A DNA stretch of 52,615 bases, from the NCBI GenBank assembly GCA_041749815.1, contig JBGTAR010000373.1, positions 1 to 52,615 of the forward strand, read 5' to 3'. The number at the start of each line of letters is the position of its first letter. Position 1 is the stretch's first letter. The notes beneath the pieces are model-generated. The model saw only the letters and a list, made by a program, of their open reading frames with translations. It searched no databases and was not told the origin of the DNA. The position numbers and the translations under genes are program-made. The stretch comes from JAJTZA01 sp041749815. Lineage in GTDB: Bacteria; Verrucomicrobiota; Verrucomicrobiia; Chthoniobacterales; Terrimicrobiaceae. Positions 49,147-52,615 of the stretch are shown one piece after another.

Positions 49147-51006
49147 ATGGGATTCCAGCTAGGAATGCAGGGGATGTCCTCTATTGCCTATCTCACATGG
49201 ATGCTTTCGCTCGGTATTGGGGCGCAGTGGCTGGCTTGGCGTTTCAAGTTGCCCTCGATTCTCCTTTTGTTGGCGTTTGGGTTCGCGTTTGGACGGCTCA
49301 CCGGCGTCCGGGTGGACGATTACTTAAACGTCACCCACGGCCACATGAACCCGCTGCTCTCGGTTGTGGGGCTGTTTGTTGCCATCATTCTTTTTGAGGG
49401 CGGGCTGACGCTGAAATTTCGCGAACTCCGGGAATCGGGTCTGCCGATCCTGCGCCTGTGCACGGTCGCCGTGGCACTGTCTTTCGGCCTCACCACGGTC
49501 TTTGTTGTTGGGGCGCTGGGTTATGACATCCGGATTGCCGCGCTGATCGGGGCAATCCTCACGGTGACCGGTCCCACGGTGATTGCACCGCTGTTACGGC
49601 ACGTGAACCCCACCCGCAAGGTGGCTTCGATGGTGAAGTGGGAGGGCATTGTGGTTGATCCCATTGGAGCGGTGCTCGCGGTCCTGACGTTCAAGATTGC
49701 GATGGCGACGGACGCCACTGTGGCCTCAACACAAACCCTGCAAGCCATCGGCATCATGATCCTTGTGGGTGTGGCTGGGGGGTTCGTGTTGGCGAAGGCC
49801 GTCGAGTTTCTGCTCAAACACCATCTGGTGCCGGATTTCCTCCAACCTGTATTTCTTCTGGCCCTTGTCGCGGTTGCCTTCACCTGCTCTAACCTGATCG
49901 AGAAAGAGACCGGGCTTCTCACCGTCACCGTTCTGGGAATCGTTCTTGCCAACCAGCGCGCTGCCTCGGTTCGCCATATTCTTGAATTCAAGGAAAACTT
50001 GCGAACGCTGATCATTTCGCTGCTTTTCCTCATCCTATCCGGTCGCATCGCCCCGGTCGATTTGGGGAACTCCCTGGAAAAGGGCCTCTGGCTTCTGGCG
50101 TTTCTGATTCTTGTGGGGCGTCCTGTTTCGGTATTTGTGGCGTTGGCCTTCTCGAAGCAAACCACGCGCAATGAACGCACCTTTCTTGCATTCCTTGCGC
50201 CTCGCGGCATTGTCGCGGCAGCGATCACGTCGATCTTCGCTTTGGAATTTGAAGGGGCGGCGAACGCCGGTCACTTCGGCGCAACGCTGTCGCCGGTCAT
50301 TGCCGCGCAATCGCGAGAGCTCGTGGCCCTGGTTTTTCTGGTCATTGTAGGAAGTGTGAGCATATACGGCCTTGCGGCCAGCCCGCTTGCCCGCCGGCTC
50401 GGCCTGGCGATCAAAAACCCCAGCGGCGTGCTCTTCGCGGGCGCGTCTTCATGGGCTCGCCTGATTGCCAAGGCACTCAGTGCCGAGGGTCATCGCGCAC
50501 TTTTGCTCGACACGAATTTTGCCAACGTGGCGGCCGCGAAGATGCTTGGTCTCGAAGCCGTGCGGGCGAACATCCTGTCCGAGTTTGCGGAGGAGGACAT
50601 CGACTTTAATGGCATCGGGCACCTCATCGCCTGCACCCCGAACGACGAGGTCAATTCCATCGCCGCCCAACGGTTTATCCCCGTTTTTACCCGGGCCTGG
50701 GTCTGGCAGATTGCACCCTCTGACCGCAAGGATCACCCCACCAAAGCCGTCGCCGAGGAATTACGCAGCCGGATCTGCTTCCGGGGTGGACCCGACTATG
50801 ACGAACTAGACGAACTTGTGGCACAGGGAGCGGTGGTAAAAAAAATTCAGATCACCGAGGTCTTTGACTTCAAAACCTTTCTCGAGTCCAATCTTGATGC
50901 GGTGGTTCTTTTTACCCAAGGCCCGCAAGGTTTGCGTCCCGCTCCCGCCGATCTGGAAAAAGTTCCGCCGGGCACGGCAGTTTTTGCCTTGGTCAGGCCC
51001 GCTTGA
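49147..51006 (+). CDS. Cation/proton antiporter (CPA1/NhaP type) with RCK-like C-terminus
   Basis: 619 residues from ATG 49147; the frame is open much further upstream into the 75-bp repeats, which are not coding in style (ATG 49165 and 49174 are alternatives). Ten or more membrane helices (about 1-400) include the conserved region ALIGAILTVTGPTVIAPLL and the EGIVVDPIGAVLAV motif of CPA1 exchangers. Residues about 430-540 resemble a TrkA-N/RCK nucleotide-binding domain (GASSWARLIAKALSAEG, LLLDTNFANVAAAK). It would exchange Na+ or K+ for H+ and is regulated by nucleotide binding. Confidence 0.88.
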   Translation: MGFQLGMQGMSSIAYLTWMLSLGIGAQWLAWRFKLPSILLLLAFGFAFGRLTGVRVDDYLNVTHGHMNPLLSVVGLFVAIILFEGGLTLKFRELRESGLPILRLCTVAVALSFGLTTVFVVGALGYDIRIAALIGAILTVTGPTVIAPLLRHVNPTRKVASMVKWEGIVVDPIGAVLAVLTFKIAMATDATVASTQTLQAIGIMILVGVAGGFVLAKAVEFLLKHHLVPDFLQPVFLLALVAVAFTCSNLIEKETGLLTVTVLGIVLANQRAASVRHILEFKENLRTLIISLLFLILSGRIAPVDLGNSLEKGLWLLAFLILVGRPVSVFVALAFSKQTTRNERTFLAFLAPRGIVAAAITSIFALEFEGAANAGHFGATLSPVIAAQSRELVALVFLVIVGSVSIYGLAASPLARRLGLAIKNPSGVLFAGASSWARLIAKALSAEGHRALLLDTNFANVAAAKMLGLEAVRANILSEFAEEDIDFNGIGHLIACTPNDEVNSIAAQRFIPVFTRAWVWQIAPSDRKDHPTKAVAEELRSRICFRGGPDYDELDELVAQGAVVKKIQITEVFDFKTFLESNLDAVVLFTQGPQGLRPAPADLEKVPPGTAVFALVRPA

Positions 51007-51204
51007 GGGGTCGGAGGGTTCAGTGGCTCGCCTCCCGTTATTTGATTGAATGCTCGGACCTACCCCTTCTCTAAAATGCGAGACCTTAAAACAGCAACTC
51101 GTTGTTGAACCCGGCTCCTCTGGAACTGAGCTTTTTTCTCACCCATTTTTTTCCGGATGAAAAATACCCCGCAACTTTTCCGTCCGCCCAGTGTTGAATC
51201 GTCT

Positions 51205-51612
51205 ATGAAAATAACACTCGCCCTCATCGCCTCACTGGCGCTCGTTATTCCCTTATCCGCCTCGCTCGCCGAGCCTCCGGCAGACGGTTCGCCTGTCAAG
51301 AAAGAGGGTAAAGGCAAGGGCGGTAATCCGTTTAAAAAACTGGATCTTACGGCTGACCAAAAAGCCCAGATAGAAACGATCCAGAAAGACTCCAAGGCCA
51401 AGGCCGACGTCATTAATTCCAATAACGCCCTCACGCCCGAGCAAAAGATGGAGCAACGCAAAGCTCTCAAAGCCGAAAGCCGCGCCGTCATGGAAGGCGT
51501 CCTCACGCCTGCTCAAATGGAACAGGTGAAGGAATCCAAGGCCAAGCACGAAAAGAAAGAGAAGGCCGACCCGGCCGCGAGCCCGATCCCCGAGCCCACG
51601 CCTGTTCCGTAA
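51205..51612 (+). CDS. Periplasmic LTxxQ-motif protein, Spy/CpxP-like
   Basis: 135 residues from ATG 51205 (a longer frame begins at 51157 but hides the signal peptide). Signal peptide about 1-22 (MKITLALIASLALVIPLSASLA). Two LTxxQ-type motifs appear (LDLTADQKAQIETIQKD; VLTPAQMEQVKESK). The tail is charged and Pro-rich. Members act as periplasmic chaperones or stress sensors. The gene converges on a TetR gene. Confidence 0.72.
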   Translation: MKITLALIASLALVIPLSASLAEPPADGSPVKKEGKGKGGNPFKKLDLTADQKAQIETIQKDSKAKADVINSNNALTPEQKMEQRKALKAESRAVMEGVLTPAQMEQVKESKAKHEKKEKADPAASPIPEPTPVP

Positions 51613-51777
51613 GTATCACGGACACTGAACGGAGGGGATAAAGTGGTCGGGCAAGGCTTGTCACGCCATAGGCCTTACGACGGCGGAGACTTCCTCGCCC
51701 TACCCTGGAAGGAAGGGGCCTGTGGGCGCGGCCAGTGCCACTGGGATGGTAAGGCTGGACAGCTTCTGGCCCGTCTC
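51613..51777. other. Intergenic region between convergent genes
   Basis: This 165-bp gap holds GC-rich sequence with several short inverted repeats and the string GCCACTG...GGTAAGGC, which resembles part of a cobalamin riboswitch core. It lies between the ends of two convergent genes, so no downstream gene exists to be controlled. It is probably a bidirectional terminator zone or a decayed RNA element. Confidence 0.3.
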
Positions 51778-52422
51778 TCACCGCTTGCGCAGGCCGTTTA
51801 GCGTAAGGTCGGTCACAAGGGCCAACCCCTTGCGCAACACCGCCGCCGACTCCAAATTCAATCCTACACTCCGGGAAAGTGTGTAGCGGTTGGCGTGATA
51901 AACGAAGCAGAGGCTGATTAGGCTGACCAGCAGGTGCTTCACGTCGATATTTTCACGAAAAACCCCAAGCCGGACGCCTTCGTTAACAGCAGTGCGGAGT
52001 CGCGTCAGTACAGGATTTTTTGAAAGCAATTCGGGCTGCCGGCCGGTGAAACGCCCATGCGAAAGGTTTTCCCAAGAGAGTAGTGCGACAAACTCAGGAT
52101 TCTTCCCGAGGAACGCGAAATAGGCCTCCAAAATGCTTGCGATGGCCTGGATCGGATCAGAAGCCGATTCGATTGCTTCCAGTTCAAAATCGGAAAGACG
52201 CCGGAAGACCTCACCTAAAACTGCCAGATAGAGTCCCTCTTTATTTTTAAAATAATGATACACCATCCGCTTGTTGACTCCGGCGGCCTCCACGATGTCG
52301 TCCACGGAAACCCCATCAAATCCCCGGGTGGAGAAAAGTCGGGTTGCTGACACGAGTAGATCCCTCCGAGACCGCTGGGGGTCGCGGGTGCGCCGTGGGT
52401 TTGCCGTTGGTCCGCGTTTCAT
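51778..52422 (-). CDS. TetR-family transcriptional regulator
   Basis: 214 residues. N-terminal TetR helix-turn-helix with RRDLLVSATRLFSTRGFDGVSVDDIVEAAGVNKRMVYHYFKNKEGLY (about 20-65), and a variable ligand-binding C-terminus including VFRENIDVKHLLVSLISLCFVYHANRYT. Basic N-terminal tail (KRGPTANPRRTRDPQRSRR). Such proteins repress nearby genes; a target cannot be deduced from the window. Confidence 0.9.
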   Translation of the reverse strand: MKRGPTANPRRTRDPQRSRRDLLVSATRLFSTRGFDGVSVDDIVEAAGVNKRMVYHYFKNKEGLYLAVLGEVFRRLSDFELEAIESASDPIQAIASILEAYFAFLGKNPEFVALLSWENLSHGRFTGRQPELLSKNPVLTRLRTAVNEGVRLGVFRENIDVKHLLVSLISLCFVYHANRYTLSRSVGLNLESAAVLRKGLALVTDLTLNGLRKR

Positions 52423-52488
52423 GAATCGATCGAGACCTTACAGCAAGCCGATAACGGAGGAAAGAGGCATGCTTCCAGGGCAAACGCA

Positions 52489-52615
52489 TTAAAATCCGAG
52501 TAGGTAAAGGAGATAGGAGTGATCCCATGAAGCATTTTTCTGTTTGCCCTTGATGCCTCGCTTTTTGGTGGAGTCATTTTTGAGCACGTTGAGGGCGATG
52601 TGACGAAGGATGGCC
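52489..52615 (-). CDS. ISAs1-family transposase, C-terminal part (partial)
   Basis: The last 41 codons of a gene running off the right edge end at the stop 52489-52491. The sequence ILRHIALNVLKNDSTKKRG-IKGKQKNASWDHSYLLYLLG is the characteristic C-terminus of ISAs1-type DDE transposases (RHIALNLLK...KRGIKGKRKKAGWD..YLL). The IS is adjacent to the TetR gene. Confidence 0.82.
   Translation of the reverse strand, partial: AILRHIALNVLKNDSTKKRGIKGKQKNASWDHSYLLYLLGF

Noticed and set aside
51690..51780. GCCACTG...GGTAAGGC resembling part of a cobalamin riboswitch
   Set aside because: Other core boxes are missing and it lies between the ends of convergent genes, with nothing to regulate.
1..52615. 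CRISPR arrays or rRNA
   Set aside because: No regularly spaced direct repeats of CRISPR type and no rRNA-like conserved stretches were seen on either strand.

Overview
The window is bacterial DNA holding one complete Mu-like transposable prophage (6125-48886, about 42.8 kb), set between the end of an integrase-type island on the left and ordinary chromosome on the right. Gene style (long chains of 4-bp start/stop overlaps, few clear Shine-Dalgarno sites, A-rich leaders ahead of several starts) and a Gram-negative-type lipoprotein and signal peptides fit a group such as Verrucomicrobiota. That assignment is an inference; no marker gene proves it.

Left region (1-6124). The left edge carries the last codons of a GC-rich gene (probably a transposase) and a hairpin, then passes abruptly into an AT-rich gene for a DUF11-repeat surface protein that lacks its 5' end, so an IS junction is likely. 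A convergent membrane/VWA-like gene, a HigBA toxin-antitoxin pair and a tyrosine integrase follow. Beside the integrase lies the 3' part of a tRNA-Pro(CGG) gene, starting in its anticodon arm: the right attachment site of an island that extends off the left edge.

Prophage (6125-48886). The ends can be placed to the base. Both flanks carry CGGG; the transposase-site motif TGTCC lies exactly 18 bp inside each end; and a second copy of the uninterrupted target survives just outside the right end. Early genes run leftward from a divergent regulator pair (Ner-like at 20774, repressor-like at 20773): small regulators, a MuA-like transposase, a MuB-like ATPase, Gam, many small proteins, and three DNA methyltransferases near the left end. 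Two rightward genes (8372-8569 and 19505-19888) interrupt this block; the first shares palindromic operators with a divergent neighbour. Rightward from 20773 come the repressor, two membrane/secreted proteins, a stretch of terminator-like hairpins, then lysis genes (lipoprotein, membrane proteins, lysozyme), Mu gp27/gp28-type terminase, gp29-type portal, I-type protease/scaffold, decoration and major capsid proteins, gp36-type connector, F and G homologues, and a non-contractile tail set ending in a propeller-like tip protein. No sheath or Mu baseplate genes are seen, so a siphovirus-like virion of the D3112/B3 kind is inferred.

Right region (48887-52615). A 75-bp repeat occurs twice, separated by a copy of the tRNA-Pro tail. 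Then come a NhaP-type cation/proton antiporter with an RCK-like C-terminus, an LTxxQ periplasmic protein, a convergent TetR regulator, and the C-terminus of an ISAs1-type transposase at the window edge.
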